A stretch of DNA of 64,000 bases from Pseudomonadota bacterium (GCA_023423535.1 JAFAFL010000095.1:124001-188000); one strand, 5' to 3'; positions 1 to 8,882 are shown, counted from the first letter of the stretch. Numbers and translations: made by a program. Notes: generated by a model not told the origin, from the sequence alone.

Positions 1-693
1 GAGATGGGGCGTCCGCTGCGCGTGCTCCACGTCGGCGGCGGCGGCTCGACGGTGCCGCGCTACGTGAGGGCGCGCGATCCGGGGTCGGAGAACACCGTGT
101 ACGAGATCGACCGCGGCCTCATCGAACTGAGCCGGAAGAGGCTGGGCCTCGTGACCGGTGAAGGGCTGCGCGTCGAAGCAGCGGATGCGCGGATCGCGGT
201 GAAGAGCGACGCGGACGATCACTACGACATCGTCTTCGGCGACGCGTTCGGGAGCGGGACGCCGCCCTGGCACCTGACGACGGTGGAGGCGATGCGCGAC
301 ATCGACCGTGTGCTCGCGCCGCACGGGTTCTACGCGGTGAACCTCGTGGACTTCCCGCCCTTCGGGTTCCTCGGCGCGGAGCTGGCCACGCTGCGCGAGG
401 TCTTTCCCCATGTGGCGCTCTTCTCGAAGCCGCAGGCCATCTCGCTGCACGCGCCGAGCGGCGAGGTGCGTGGCGACGGAGGCAATGCGGTGGTGGTGGC
501 GTCACACCAGCCCGTGCCGTTGGAGCGTCTGCGCGAGAGCGTCCGAGCCCTGAACGGCGAGATGATCGCGCAGCCGGAAGCGGTGACCGCGCGCTTGATG
601 AAGGAGGCGCCGGTGCTCACCGACGACTACGCACCCGTAGACCAGCTGGTGAACTTCCCCACCCAGCGGATCCTCGGCTCGCAGCCGCTCTGA
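1..693 (+). CDS. Spermidine-synthase-like methyltransferase-fold protein, 5' partial
   Basis: The reading frame is open at the first base of the window, so the true start lies upstream. The visible 230 residues begin in the nucleotide-binding core of a class I methyltransferase fold. There is a glycine-rich loop (VLHVGGGGSTVPRY), an acidic residue ending the next strand (VYEIDRG), and later a DIVFGDAFGSG strand like the catalytic Asp region of polyamine aminopropyltransferases. The C-terminal part matches spermidine-synthase-like proteins that are often fused to membrane domains in proteobacteria, and a missing N-terminal half could carry such helices. The fold is clear; the substrate is not. 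The gene converges on the lipoprotein gene at 701-1462 with a 7-bp gap. Confidence 0.75.
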   Translation, partial: EMGRPLRVLHVGGGGSTVPRYVRARDPGSENTVYEIDRGLIELSRKRLGLVTGEGLRVEAADARIAVKSDADDHYDIVFGDAFGSGTPPWHLTTVEAMRDIDRVLAPHGFYAVNLVDFPPFGFLGAELATLREVFPHVALFSKPQAISLHAPSGEVRGDGGNAVVVASHQPVPLERLRESVRALNGEMIAQPEAVTARLMKEAPVLTDDYAPVDQLVNFPTQRILGSQPL

Positions 694-700
694 CCTGGGC

Positions 701-1462
701 TCAGCGAACGCAGCCGCCGTCCGGCGACTCCCACAGCGCGACGTCGTCCACGAAGAACTCGGAGCCGGCGACCGCGTCCGGGATGCCCACGCGCACCGTG
801 ACCTGGTCGTGCGTCGCGAGCGTCATCTGGGTCACGTGCAGGCGCTGCCAGTCTCCGTTCATCGGCGCGGTGAAGCTCTCGTCCTGCGCGCCGCCCCCAC
901 CGGTGAGCGCGCGGATGGAGAGCCTCGCGTTGAGGCCGGGCGCCGCGAGCACCCACGCCTCCGCGCAGAAGCGCCGCGCGCCCACGCCGCTGGTGGGCGA
1001 CTGCGACGGAAAGAGGCCCATGAAGCTCACCGCGTTGGCGGTCGAGACGCGTGCGCTGCGCTCACCGGTTCGCACCGTCGCATCGTCCGACGCCAGCTGC
1101 GTGCCCAGCCCGGTGGTCCAACCCGACGGTGCGGCCGGCGTCTCCGCACCACATTCGAAGGAGGGATTCGGCAGCACGTTCAGCGGCTCGCCCGCGTCCC
1201 AGGTGCAGCCCGCGTCCGGCGCACCGGCATCGGCCTCGAGGCCCGCGTCCTCGTCTCCTCCGTCGAGCCCCGCGTCGCCAGCGTCTTCCCCCTGGCCGGC
1301 ATCGGGAGAAGAGCCCGCGTCCTCGCCCGCATCGCTCCGAGTCACGCCACCGTCATCGCCGGCGGGAGGATCGGTGGGCACGGGAGGCTCGAGGGTACAG
1401 GCCGAAGCCCACAACGCGCCCACCGCACCCAACACCACGCACGCACCGGCGATTGACCGCAC
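701..1462 (-). CDS. Lipoprotein with Asp/Ala/Gly-rich linker and carbohydrate-binding-like domain
   Basis: The chosen GTG start lies 2 bp past the stop of the upstream 80-residue gene and gives a signal peptide ending in a lipobox-like LWASAC, so 253 residues. After the lipidated Cys comes a low-complexity linker of about 80 residues dominated by Asp, Ala and Gly (repeated DAG and EDAG). The C-terminal ~150 residues start with NPSFECG, include GWTT and RTGERSARVS, and end in FVDDVALWE. That pattern recalls family 4/9-type carbohydrate-binding jelly rolls. It is probably anchored to a membrane with an exposed binding domain on a flexible stalk. Ligand unknown. Spacing suggests co-transcription with the 80-residue gene. 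Confidence 0.75.
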   Translation of the reverse strand: MRSIAGACVVLGAVGALWASACTLEPPVPTDPPAGDDGGVTRSDAGEDAGSSPDAGQGEDAGDAGLDGGDEDAGLEADAGAPDAGCTWDAGEPLNVLPNPSFECGAETPAAPSGWTTGLGTQLASDDATVRTGERSARVSTANAVSFMGLFPSQSPTSGVGARRFCAEAWVLAAPGLNARLSIRALTGGGGAQDESFTAPMNGDWQRLHVTQMTLATHDQVTVRVGIPDAVAGSEFFVDDVALWESPDGGCVR

Positions 1463-1464
1463 CG

Positions 1465-1707
1465 CTACTCCTTTGCCTTCAGCTTGGACTCGTTCTCGCG
1501 GATGAAGCCGCGGATGTCTTCCGCCATGTCGAGCAGCCTCGCCCACTGCTCCTTGTAGAGCGTCACCGGGAAGCGCCCGAGCCCGTAGATGGACACGCCG
1601 CCCTTCTCGCTCACCTTCATCGACACGCCCTTCGCGCCGCGGTTCTTGAGGTTCTCGTTCTCCGCGCGCAGGCGCTCGAGCTCCGCCTTCATCTCTTCTT
1701 CGGTCAT
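1465..1707 (-). CDS. Small conserved-looking protein with N-terminal coiled coil
   Basis: This 80-residue protein has a heptad-rich charged N-terminus (about residues 2-22, many Glu, Leu and Arg), then a compact segment with VSIYGLGRFPVTLY and a helical C-terminus rich in Lys and Glu. It has no signal peptide and no Cys, so it is probably cytosolic. The stop is 2 bp before the start of the downstream lipoprotein gene, so the two are likely one transcript. I do not recognise a named family. Strong third-position GC bias and the ordered composition argue that it is a real gene. Confidence 0.7.
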   Translation of the reverse strand: MTEEEMKAELERLRAENENLKNRGAKGVSMKVSEKGGVSIYGLGRFPVTLYKEQWARLLDMAEDIRGFIRENESKLKAKE

Positions 1708-1776
1708 GTCCGCTCCGCGTTCCGCGTTGAGGTGTTCGCGCTCAACGCAACCACAGCGCGCGGCGGCGGACAGGGC

Positions 1777-2319
1777 TCATCGCGGGTTCCGTCGCGTCGC
1801 GAACGGGCCCGGTCTTATCTGGGTGCACTCGGGATCGGCCTCTTCCTCGACCATCTCGCAGATGCGCTCGTCCGCCTTGCGCAGCCGCCGCACGAGCTCG
1901 CGCGAGAGGTTCTGCAGCACCATCACGTAGCCCTGCATGTCCTCCACGTAGAGCTGGTAGAGGCCGCGGTTGTTCAGCGCGTAGAGCAGCGCGTCCTTCT
2001 GCACCACCACGCTCGCCGAACGCGGCTGCGGATCGATGAGCGCCATCTCGCCGAAGAACTCACCGGGGCCGAGCCTCGCGAGCTTCACCTTCTGACCCGA
2101 CGGCGTCTCGCGCCACACCAGTGCCTCGCCGCTGCGGAGGATGAACATCGCGCGGCCGTTCTCACCTTCGACGCAGACCTCCTTGCCGGCGGGAATCTCG
2201 TGCGCCTCCAGCAGCGGCGCGAGCCTGCGCAGCGTGGCCTCCGAGAGGCCGCCGAAGATCGGGATGCTCGAGAGGAAGGCTTCGAGCGTCGTCGCGTGAG
2301 GCATGTGGGATGCCGTCAT
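1777..2319 (-). CDS. Cyclic-nucleotide-binding (CRP-like) domain protein without DNA-binding domain
   Basis: A single cyclic-nucleotide-binding beta roll spans roughly residues 12-135. It begins with the typical LEAFLSSIPIFGGLSE segment and contains a phosphate-binding cassette (FGEMALIDPQPRSASV) with the expected Glu and Arg. The C-terminal ~45 residues are helical and acidic (LVRRLRKADERICEMVEE). No helix-turn-helix is visible, so this is a stand-alone sensor or adaptor rather than a CRP-type regulator. Three possible starts (GTG at 2328, ATG at 2319 and 2304) precede the domain and none has a strong Shine-Dalgarno sequence. Such CNBD-only proteins are common in myxobacteria; the partner is unknown. 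Confidence 0.85.
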   Translation of the reverse strand: MTASHMPHATTLEAFLSSIPIFGGLSEATLRRLAPLLEAHEIPAGKEVCVEGENGRAMFILRSGEALVWRETPSGQKVKLARLGPGEFFGEMALIDPQPRSASVVVQKDALLYALNNRGLYQLYVEDMQGYVMVLQNLSRELVRRLRKADERICEMVEEEADPECTQIRPGPFATRRNPR

Positions 2320-2392
2320 ACGCGTCACAGCACACCACGACGTGAGGCCGCGGCGCCAATCCCGGCCCGTGACCGCGCGGCTCCCCGGAGTC

Positions 2393-3502
2393 TCAGGGCG
2401 CTCGCAGACGCAGCTGCCCGTCGAGAAGGACCTCCGCGTAGCCGAGCCCAGGGCTCTCCCAATCCGGCCTCGCGTAGCGCACGTCGTAGAGGCGCACGCG
2501 GTGACCTTCGTCGCTCGAGTCCACCAGCGCGGAGGGGAAGCGCATCCAGTTCACGAGGCCCCGGATGTGAGGTGACTCGAGCGCCGCCTTCACCACCGGA
2601 TCCCAGGTCACCAGGCGCGGCATCGGCATCCCGCGCCGCTCGAGGTGCTCGCCGAAGAGCCAGCCGACGAAGACGAACTCGTAGCGATCCGGGAGCACGA
2701 TGATCACGTCGCGCCGGAAGGGGTTGGCGGGCAGCGGGCTCGCCATCGTCCGCTCCACCGTCCAGCCCTGCTGCGCTGCCCAGTCTCGCGCCTGCCGCTC
2801 CGCGAGCCGACCCGCGCCATACATCCCGGCCACGTACGCCGCGAGCGTTACCAGCGCCACGCGGGCGAGCACAGACACCTCCGGCAAGGGGCCGCGGCGA
2901 ACACGCTGCGCGACGATCACCGCCACCGCGATGCACCACACGACCGCGGCGCCCCAGGGCACGAGCCCGCTGAAGAGCACGAGCCCGGTGGCGACCAGCG
3001 CGAGGACCGCCCAGCCCGCGATGCTGCGCTTCACCTGAGAGTGCGCGAGCACCACCGCGCAGCCCCCCAGCAGCCACATCCACGGGTCCATGATGAAGAG
3101 CGTGTCGCCGTAGAACCAACGGTCGCTGAACGGCGAGAGCACGCGCACGCCGTAGGTGTTCAGCCAGTCGAGGAACGGGTGGCTCAGCACGCCCACGTAC
3201 GACAGCGCGAGCAGCACGCCGAAGCGCACCGGCGGACGGTCGGGTCTGCGTTTTCGAAGTTGCCCGTCGATCGCCCACATCAATGCGGCGAGCAGCCACG
3301 GCATCACTGCCAGCGAGATGATCCCGTGGGTGACGCCTCGGCGCAGCAGCAGCGAGGTGTCGCGGCCGGCGAAGGTCATCACCGCGTCGATGTCCGGGAG
3401 GTTCGCGCCGGCGATGAGCGTGGCGGTGGCCATCGCCGACTTGCGCTTGAGGCCGGTCTCGGCGAGCGCCGCGCCGACGAGCGTGTGTGCGAGCGGATCC
3501 AT
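2393..3502 (-). CDS. YdjM/DUF457-family metal-dependent membrane hydrolase
   Basis: The 369-residue protein starts with MDPLAHTLVG, typical of the DUF457 (LexA-binding inner-membrane-associated putative hydrolase) family. The conserved polar residues follow: His6, an ANLPDID motif, RRGVTHGI and SHPFLDWLNTYG, which together form the presumed metal-binding set. Several hydrophobic helices lie in the first ~220 residues. The last ~150 residues form a soluble domain, probably outside the membrane, an extension seen in some members of the family. The reaction is not established for the family. The divergent region toward 3530 is only 27 bp, so it may be read through from the SGNH hydrolase gene upstream. 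Confidence 0.85.
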   Translation of the reverse strand: MDPLAHTLVGAALAETGLKRKSAMATATLIAGANLPDIDAVMTFAGRDTSLLLRRGVTHGIISLAVMPWLLAALMWAIDGQLRKRRPDRPPVRFGVLLALSYVGVLSHPFLDWLNTYGVRVLSPFSDRWFYGDTLFIMDPWMWLLGGCAVVLAHSQVKRSIAGWAVLALVATGLVLFSGLVPWGAAVVWCIAVAVIVAQRVRRGPLPEVSVLARVALVTLAAYVAGMYGAGRLAERQARDWAAQQGWTVERTMASPLPANPFRRDVIIVLPDRYEFVFVGWLFGEHLERRGMPMPRLVTWDPVVKAALESPHIRGLVNWMRFPSALVDSSDEGHRVRLYDVRYARPDWESPGLGYAEVLLDGQLRLRAP

Positions 3503-3529
3503 GTCCGCGTCACACTACCCGCGGACCGC

Positions 3530-4288
3530 TCAGAGGTCGGCGCTCTTCCTCTGTCGTGACCGCTGCTCCTTCCACGCCGAGATGCACCGCGCGAGCTCTC
3601 CCGCCCACAGCGCGTGACCCGCGGGCCCCGGATGAAAGCCGTCGCTGGCCATGTACTCGGGCGAGAAGCGCATCCTCAGCGGCACGTGGGCGAGCGCGCC
3701 GGGCTCCCTCTGAGGGAACCCCTCCAGCGCCCTGTCGAAGCGCTGTGCGCCCCGTCCGAGGTACCAACGCAACGGCTGCGGCAGGGCGGGGAAGTGGTGC
3801 ATCGGCGGGATGCCGGAGAGCACGATGAACTCTGCGCCGGCGCGAGAACGCAGCAGCGCGATCACCGCGTTTACATCCGCGAGCCAGGCGCCGAGCGATC
3901 GCAGCGCGGTCACGTCGTTGAGGCCCAGCGCGACCACCGCCACGTCGCACGCCGGCAAAGGCCGTCCCTGTAGTTGGCGAAGCATCTCCCCAGTGGTCAC
4001 GCCGCTCTTCGCGATGAGCGACCAGCTGACGCTGAACCGCTGCGCGAGCTGGCGGGTGAGCAGCCCGGCCATCGCCTCGCTCTGCGTTGCCGCGCCCACG
4101 CCGGCCGCCGCCGAGTCGCCGACCATCAGCAGTCGCAGTGGGTCGCCGTCACCCAGCGTGCCCTCGCGCGGACCTTCGGCCTCGGGGAGCTTCGGCGTGT
4201 CGCGGCGCACGCGACGTCCCTGGACGAGAAGTACCGGCGCGAGCGCGACGGTAGCGAGGGCCTGTGCCGGATCCATGGGCGCGAACAT
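3530..4288 (-). CDS. SGNH/GDSL-family hydrolase
   Basis: This 252-residue protein has the SGNH blocks in order: block I LLMVGDSAAAGVG with the nucleophile Ser, block II with the Gly near KSGVTTGEML, block III VVALGLNDVT with Gly and Asn, and block V SDGFHPGPAGH with the catalytic Asp and His. The fold hydrolyses esters of lipids, sugars or peptidoglycan O-acetyl groups, and the substrate cannot be told here. The N-terminus is a single hydrophobic stretch (ALATVALAPVLLV) that could be a membrane anchor. A second in-frame ATG at 4276 is also possible. It is co-oriented with the DUF457 gene 27 bp downstream. Confidence 0.85.
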   Translation of the reverse strand: MFAPMDPAQALATVALAPVLLVQGRRVRRDTPKLPEAEGPREGTLGDGDPLRLLMVGDSAAAGVGAATQSEAMAGLLTRQLAQRFSVSWSLIAKSGVTTGEMLRQLQGRPLPACDVAVVALGLNDVTALRSLGAWLADVNAVIALLRSRAGAEFIVLSGIPPMHHFPALPQPLRWYLGRGAQRFDRALEGFPQREPGALAHVPLRMRFSPEYMASDGFHPGPAGHALWAGELARCISAWKEQRSRQRKSADL

Positions 4289-4368
4289 GCCGCACAAACG
4301 GCGAACGCCCCACGCTCCGGTGAAGGAGACGTGAGGCGCGCGCGGTGCCGCGGAGCGTGGGCGGAGGG

Positions 4369-4989
4369 CTACGGCGCCGGTGCGGCGACGGCCTCGGTGC
4401 CCGCGTCGGTCAGCTCGGCGGCCGGCATGGTGACGACGACCGGGGCGCTCTCGGTGAGCGCGCCGGCGGTGGCGACGACCTTCGTGTTGCCCTCGCCGAC
4501 CGCGGTGAGGACCGTGCCCGTCGCCTTCGCGACCGCAGCGTTCTCCACGGTGAAGGAGACCGGCACGTTCGGCACCGGGCGGCCGAGCGCGTCCTGCACC
4601 TCGGCCTGCAGCTGCGCCACCGTGCCCGCGTTGTGGAGGTTCAGCGGCGCGCTGCCGAAGACGATCTTCGCCGGGATGCGCACGTCCACCGCCGCGGTGC
4701 CGGTCTTCTCGCCCGAGGCGACGGTGATCGTCGCGGTGCCGCTCTTCACCGCGGTGACCTTGCCGGTGCCATCGACGGTGGCGACGGCCGGATCGCTGCT
4801 CGTGTACTGGAACGTGAGGCCGGTCATCGGCTTGCCGTCGGCGTTCAGCGCGTTCGGCGTGACGATCGCGGACTTGCCCGCATCGGAGAGGGCGAGGGTC
4901 GCCGGCGACACCTCGATGCGCTCGACCTTCTGGCAGGCGGCGACGGTGACGAGGAGGGCGACGGCGGAGAGGGCGCGGGTGAACTTCAT
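4369..4989 (-). CDS. Lipoprotein with bacterial Ig-like (Big2-type) domains
   Basis: The 206-residue product has a signal peptide and lipobox (LLVTVAACQKV), so it is a lipoprotein. Residues ~30-110 form a Big2-type Ig-like domain (IEVSPATLAL, YTSSDPAVATVD, GTATITVASG). A second Ig-like unit follows (PVPNVPVSFTVENAAVA, GEGNTKVVATAGAL). The C-terminus is a short Ala/Pro tail. Ig-like domains of this kind usually serve adhesion or structural roles at the cell surface. The ATG at 4989 has a GAGG Shine-Dalgarno sequence. It is divergent from the moxR-like gene across 223 bp with no clear promoter motif. Confidence 0.8.
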   Translation of the reverse strand: MKFTRALSAVALLVTVAACQKVERIEVSPATLALSDAGKSAIVTPNALNADGKPMTGLTFQYTSSDPAVATVDGTGKVTAVKSGTATITVASGEKTGTAAVDVRIPAKIVFGSAPLNLHNAGTVAQLQAEVQDALGRPVPNVPVSFTVENAAVAKATGTVLTAVGEGNTKVVATAGALTESAPVVVTMPAAELTDAGTEAVAAPAP

Positions 4990-5212
4990 CGGGTGAGGCC
5001 TCGGGTGCGACGGGCGCGAGATGCGGCCGTGGTGGCGCAGCGCGCCGAGCAAGTGTCGTTCCAGCGCCCACCCCTCGTGGTGCTCGGAGAGGTCGGAGAA
5101 TTTCTCCACACACACGCCCGGCTGCCTGTTCGGAGCCTCCCCACCTGCCCGCTCTTCGCGCGTGCACTCGCGGCAGCGGGATCGCCCATGCGCTGTTACC
5201 GTCCTCCTCCTG

Positions 5213-6055
5213 ATGAGCGAAGGCTTCCGGCGGTTTCGAGGAACGGATGTGTACCTGGTGGACGAGGGCCTGCGCGCGGCTGTGGACTGCGCGCTGGTGC
5301 TCGAGCGTCCGCTGCTGGTGAAGGGCGAACCGGGCACGGGCAAGACGCTGCTCGCCGAGGCGGTGGCGAAGGATCTCGGCCTCAAGCTCCTGACGTGGCA
5401 CGTGAAGAGCACCACCCGCGCGCAGGACGGGCTCTACGTCTACGACACCGTGCAGCGCCTCTACGACTCGCGCTTCGGCGACGGGGACGTCAAGGACATC
5501 CGCCGGTACATCAAGCTCGGGCCGCTCGGCGAGGCGTTCGCGTCGAAGGAGCGCGTGGTCCTCCTCATCGACGAGGTGGACAAGGCGGACATCGAGTTCC
5601 CCAACGACCTCCTCCACGAGCTCGACCGGATGCGCTTCCGCATCACCGAGACCGGAGACGAGGTCGCGGCGACGCAGCGCCCGGTGGTGATCATCACCTC
5701 CAACAACGAGAAGGAACTGCCGGACGCGTTCCTGCGCCGCTGCGTCTTCCACTTCATCACCTTCCCCGACGAGGCCCTCATGCGCCGCATCGTGGAGGTG
5801 CACCACCCGAAGCTCGACGAGTCCCTGGCGAAGGGCGCGATCGACGTCTTCTACGAGCTCCGCAACTTCGGGCGCCTGCGCAAGCGGCCCTCCACCAGCG
5901 AGCTCATCGACTGGATCGGCGTGCTGCGCGCGGCGGGGGTGAAGTCCGCGGACCTCGAGCGCGAGCTCCCGTTCCTCGGCGCGCTGCTGAAGAAGGAGCA
6001 GGACCTCGTGACCCTCGCCGAATCATTGCCGCGGGGACGCCGGCCACGAGCGTAG
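5213..6055 (+). CDS. MoxR-family AAA+ ATPase
   Basis: The 280-residue protein has a Walker A motif (GEPGTGKT, residues ~41-48), Walker B (LLIDEVDKAD), sensor 1 (ITSNNEKELPDAFLRRC) and a C-terminal lid with RPSTSELIDWI. MoxR ATPases act as chaperones that help load metal cofactors or mature complexes, almost always with a VWA-domain partner. The next gene, 30 bp downstream, is exactly such a partner. The ATG at 5213 is preferred because it starts directly before the conserved FRGTDVYLVD region, while upstream in-frame sequence looks non-coding. This two-gene set resembles the CoxD/CoxE pair, but no carbon monoxide dehydrogenase genes are in the window. Confidence 0.92.
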   Translation: MSEGFRRFRGTDVYLVDEGLRAAVDCALVLERPLLVKGEPGTGKTLLAEAVAKDLGLKLLTWHVKSTTRAQDGLYVYDTVQRLYDSRFGDGDVKDIRRYIKLGPLGEAFASKERVVLLIDEVDKADIEFPNDLLHELDRMRFRITETGDEVAATQRPVVIITSNNEKELPDAFLRRCVFHFITFPDEALMRRIVEVHHPKLDESLAKGAIDVFYELRNFGRLRKRPSTSELIDWIGVLRAAGVKSADLERELPFLGALLKKEQDLVTLAESLPRGRRPRA

Positions 6056-6085
6056 GCCCGGCGACCGCAACCGGAAAGATACTGC

Positions 6086-7276
6086 ATGTTCATCCCCTTC
6101 CTCTACGAGCTGCGGCGGCGCAAGGTCCCGGTGGGGACGCACGAGGCGGTGGCGCTCGCGCGGGCGCTGTCGAAGGGGCTGCACGACGCGTCGCTGGACG
6201 GCTTCTACAACGTGGCCCGCGCGCTGCTCGTGCACTCGGAGAACCAGCTCGACGCGTTCGACCAGGCGTTCCTCGTCCACTTCAAGGGCGCGGAGGACGC
6301 TGGCCTGAAGCTGCACGAGGACCTCCTCTCCTGGCTGAAGGACGCGGCGCAGCGGAGGCCGGAGCTCAGCGAGGAGGAGCGCGCGCTGCTCGAGTCGCTG
6401 GACCTGAAGGAGCTGGAAGAGCTCTTCCGCAAGCGCCTGCAGGAGCAGAAGGAGCGCCACGACGGCGGGAGCAAGTGGATAGGCACCGGCGGGTCCTCAC
6501 CGTTCGGCCACAGCGGCGTCGCGCGCGAGGGCATCCGCATCGGCGGCCCGGGCGGAAACCGGAGCGCGCTGCGGGTGGCGGGAGAGCGCCGGTACCAGGG
6601 CTACCGGAGCGACCTCGTGCTCGACATCCGGCAGCTGCAGGTGGCGCTGCGCAAGCTGAGGGCCTTTGCGCGCGAAGGGGGCGAGGAGGAGCTCGACCTC
6701 GAGGAGACGATCGCCGAGACCGCGCGCAACGCGGGCGAGCTGGAGGTCGTCACCCGCCCGCCGCGCCGGCCGAACACGCGCGTGGTGCTGCTGATGGACG
6801 TGGGCGGGTCGATGGACCCGTACGCGCACCTCATGTCCCGCCTCTTCACCGCGGCGAGCAAGGCGACGCACTTCAAGGACCTGCGCACCTACTACTTCCA
6901 CAACTGCATCTACGGGCGCGTGTACCGGTCGGCGAACTTCACCGATCCGGTCAGCGTCCACGAGCTGCTCGCGGAGCTGGGGCCGCACTACAAGCTCATC
7001 GTCGTGGGCGACGCGCTGATGGGGCCTTACGAACTCTTCGAGCGCGGCGGCGCGCTGGGCTGGAACGACCCGGACGCGCTGGAGGGCGTTGAGTGGCTCC
7101 GGCGCATCTCGCAGCACTTCGAACGCAACGTGTGGCTGAACCCGGAGCCCGAAGGTGGCTGGTACCACCCGACCATCCGCGCCATCGGCGGGATCTTCCC
7201 CATGTTCCCGCTGACGGTGGAGGGCCTCGGCGAGGCGGTGGCGCACCTCGTCCGAGGCAAGCGGCGCGCGGCGTAG
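6086..7276 (+). CDS. CoxE-like VWA domain-containing protein
   Basis: The 396-residue protein starts with MFIPFLYELRRRKVPVGTHE, typical of CoxE-like partners of MoxR ATPases. The N-terminal ~220 residues are helical and charged. The VWA domain begins near residue 230 with the metal-site strand VVLLMDVGGSMDPY, where the usual DxSxS is DxGGS. Next come a THFKDLRTYYFHNCIYG segment and VVGDALMGPYEL, the third MIDAS loop. It most likely works as substrate adaptor for the upstream AAA+ ATPase. No signal peptide is seen, so it is cytosolic. Start assigned to the ATG at 6086; the gene is likely co-transcribed with the ATPase gene. Confidence 0.9.
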   Translation: MFIPFLYELRRRKVPVGTHEAVALARALSKGLHDASLDGFYNVARALLVHSENQLDAFDQAFLVHFKGAEDAGLKLHEDLLSWLKDAAQRRPELSEEERALLESLDLKELEELFRKRLQEQKERHDGGSKWIGTGGSSPFGHSGVAREGIRIGGPGGNRSALRVAGERRYQGYRSDLVLDIRQLQVALRKLRAFAREGGEEELDLEETIAETARNAGELEVVTRPPRRPNTRVVLLMDVGGSMDPYAHLMSRLFTAASKATHFKDLRTYYFHNCIYGRVYRSANFTDPVSVHELLAELGPHYKLIVVGDALMGPYELFERGGALGWNDPDALEGVEWLRRISQHFERNVWLNPEPEGGWYHPTIRAIGGIFPMFPLTVEGLGEAVAHLVRGKRRAA

Positions 7277-7294
7277 GGCGTAGAGGGTGAGTCT

Positions 7295-7639
7295 CTAGCC
7301 CGGCGGCCACTGCAGCTCGCGGCCGGCGAGCACGTGCAGGTGCAGGTGGAACACGGTCTGTCCCGCGTTGCGGCCGCAGTTCATGACGGTGCGGTAGCCG
7401 CTGTCACCGAAGCCGCGCTCCTTCGCGATCTTCGCCGCGGCACGGTAGAGCTGGCCGACGACCTCGCGATCATCGGGACCGATGTCGTTGATGGTGGGGA
7501 TGTGCTTGAGCGGGACCACCAGCGCGTGCAGCGGCGCCTGGGGGTTGATGTCCTCGAACGCGAGGGTCAGCTCGTCGCGGTGGATGACCTTGGCCGGGAT
7601 GAGGCCATCCTTGATCTTGCAGAACAGGCACTCGGACAT
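7295..7639 (-). CDS. HIT (histidine triad) family nucleotide hydrolase
   Basis: The 114-residue protein is a typical small HIT protein: N-terminal CLFCKIKDGLIPAKV (a CxxC-type zinc site half), PLHALVVPLKHIPTIND, and the catalytic histidine triad HLHLHVLAGRELQWPPG at the C-terminus. Members hydrolyse AMP conjugates such as adenosine phosphoramidate. The length matches the HINT branch. It converges on the VWA gene (18-bp gap) and diverges from the secreted VWA gene at 7719 across 79 bp, which must hold both promoters. Confidence 0.95.
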   Translation of the reverse strand: MSECLFCKIKDGLIPAKVIHRDELTLAFEDINPQAPLHALVVPLKHIPTINDIGPDDREVVGQLYRAAAKIAKERGFGDSGYRTVMNCGRNAGQTVFHLHLHVLAGRELQWPPG

Positions 7640-7718
7640 GGCCCGCCTATAACACGCGTAGATCCTCCGGAAGCCTCGCCCGTTAGAGCGAAAGTCCCTT
7701 CGCACAACGGAGCGCGCC

Positions 7719-8855
7719 ATGATCGCCGCCAGCCTCAAGACCCTGAAAGTGCTCGCCTTTTCCGCCCTCGTCGGCGGCTCTCTCATCGTCTCCACCGCGG
7801 CCCACGCCGGAAAGCCCGAGCCCGTGAAGTCGGTGAAGAAGGCGGAGGAGGAGCGCATCCCGCGGGTGCAGATCGCCCTGCTGCTCGACAACAGCGGCAG
7901 CATGCAGGGCCTGCTCAACCAGGCGCGCACGCAGCTGTGGGCGGTGGTGAACGAGTTCCGCGAGGCGAAGCAGGGCGGCAAGCCGGTGCGGCTCGAGCTT
8001 GCGCTCTACGAGTACGGCGACGGCGTGAAGCGGCTCTCGCACTTCACCACCAACCTCGATGCGCTCTCGGAGCAGCTCTTCGGGCTCGACATCCGCGGCG
8101 GCGCCGAGCACTGCGGCGAAGTCATCGCGAAGTCGGTGAAGGAGCTCGAGTGGAGCCGGCACCCGGACGACCTCAAGCTCATCTACATCGCCGGCAACGA
8201 GCCGTTCACCCAGGGCCCGGTGGACTACCGCGAGGCCATCGCCGACGCGAAGAAGCGCGGCATCACCGTGAACACCATCCACTGCGGCGGCGACGAGCCC
8301 TCGTGGCGTGACGGCGCGAAGCTCGCGCAGGGCGGCTACTTCACCATCAACCACAATGCGCAGGTGGCGCAGGTCACCGCGCCGCAGGACGCGAAGCTCG
8401 CGCAGCTCTCGCAGGAGCTGAACCGGACCTACGTGGGCTACGGGCGGCAGGCGGAGGAGTCGAAGCGGCGGCAGGAGCGCATGGACTCGGCCTCGGCGAG
8501 CGCGGCCCCGGCGGCGGCGGCAGAGCGCGCGGCGGCAAAGGCCAGCGCCCGGTACAACAACGCGGAGTGGGACCTCGTGGATGCCACGCGCGACGGCAAG
8601 GTGAAGGTCGAGGAGCTCTCCGACGACGCGCTGCCCGCCGAGCTGAAGAACATGAAGAAGGAGGAGCGCGCCGCCCACGTCGAAGCGCAGGCCAGGAAGC
8701 GCGAGGCGCTGCAGAAGGAGATCGCCCAGCTCTCCGAGGAGCGCCGCAAGTACCTCGCCGAGGCGCAGAAGCAGAAGGGTGGAGAGGCCACACTGGACAG
8801 CGCACTGTCGCGGTCGGTGCGCGAGGAGGGTGCGAAGAAGGCGGTGAGCTTCTAG
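7719..8855 (+). CDS. Secreted VWA-domain protein
   Basis: The 378-residue protein has a signal peptide ending near AAHAGKP, then a VWA domain starting about residue 45 with an intact MIDAS motif (LLLDNSGSMQG). Two Cys in the domain (AEHCGE and IHCGGD) may form a disulfide, which fits periplasmic location. After ~residue 245 comes an Ala/Glu/Lys-rich, largely coiled-coil tail with repeated EEERAA- and EERRKY-type segments. The role is unknown; VWA proteins of this size often mediate protein-protein contacts in the envelope. A strong Rho-independent terminator follows 27 bp after the stop, so the gene probably stands alone. Confidence 0.85.
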   Translation: MIAASLKTLKVLAFSALVGGSLIVSTAAHAGKPEPVKSVKKAEEERIPRVQIALLLDNSGSMQGLLNQARTQLWAVVNEFREAKQGGKPVRLELALYEYGDGVKRLSHFTTNLDALSEQLFGLDIRGGAEHCGEVIAKSVKELEWSRHPDDLKLIYIAGNEPFTQGPVDYREAIADAKKRGITVNTIHCGGDEPSWRDGAKLAQGGYFTINHNAQVAQVTAPQDAKLAQLSQELNRTYVGYGRQAEESKRRQERMDSASASAAPAAAAERAAAKASARYNNAEWDLVDATRDGKVKVEELSDDALPAELKNMKKEERAAHVEAQARKREALQKEIAQLSEERRKYLAEAQKQKGGEATLDSALSRSVREEGAKKAVSF

Positions 8856-8882
8856 TCGCCGAGACTCTGCGTAACCTTTGAG

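Noticed and set aside
5021..5212. Longer N-terminus for the MoxR-like gene
   Set aside because: The extra residues are low in order and lack homology to the MoxR N-terminus. The ATG at 5213 directly precedes the conserved part.
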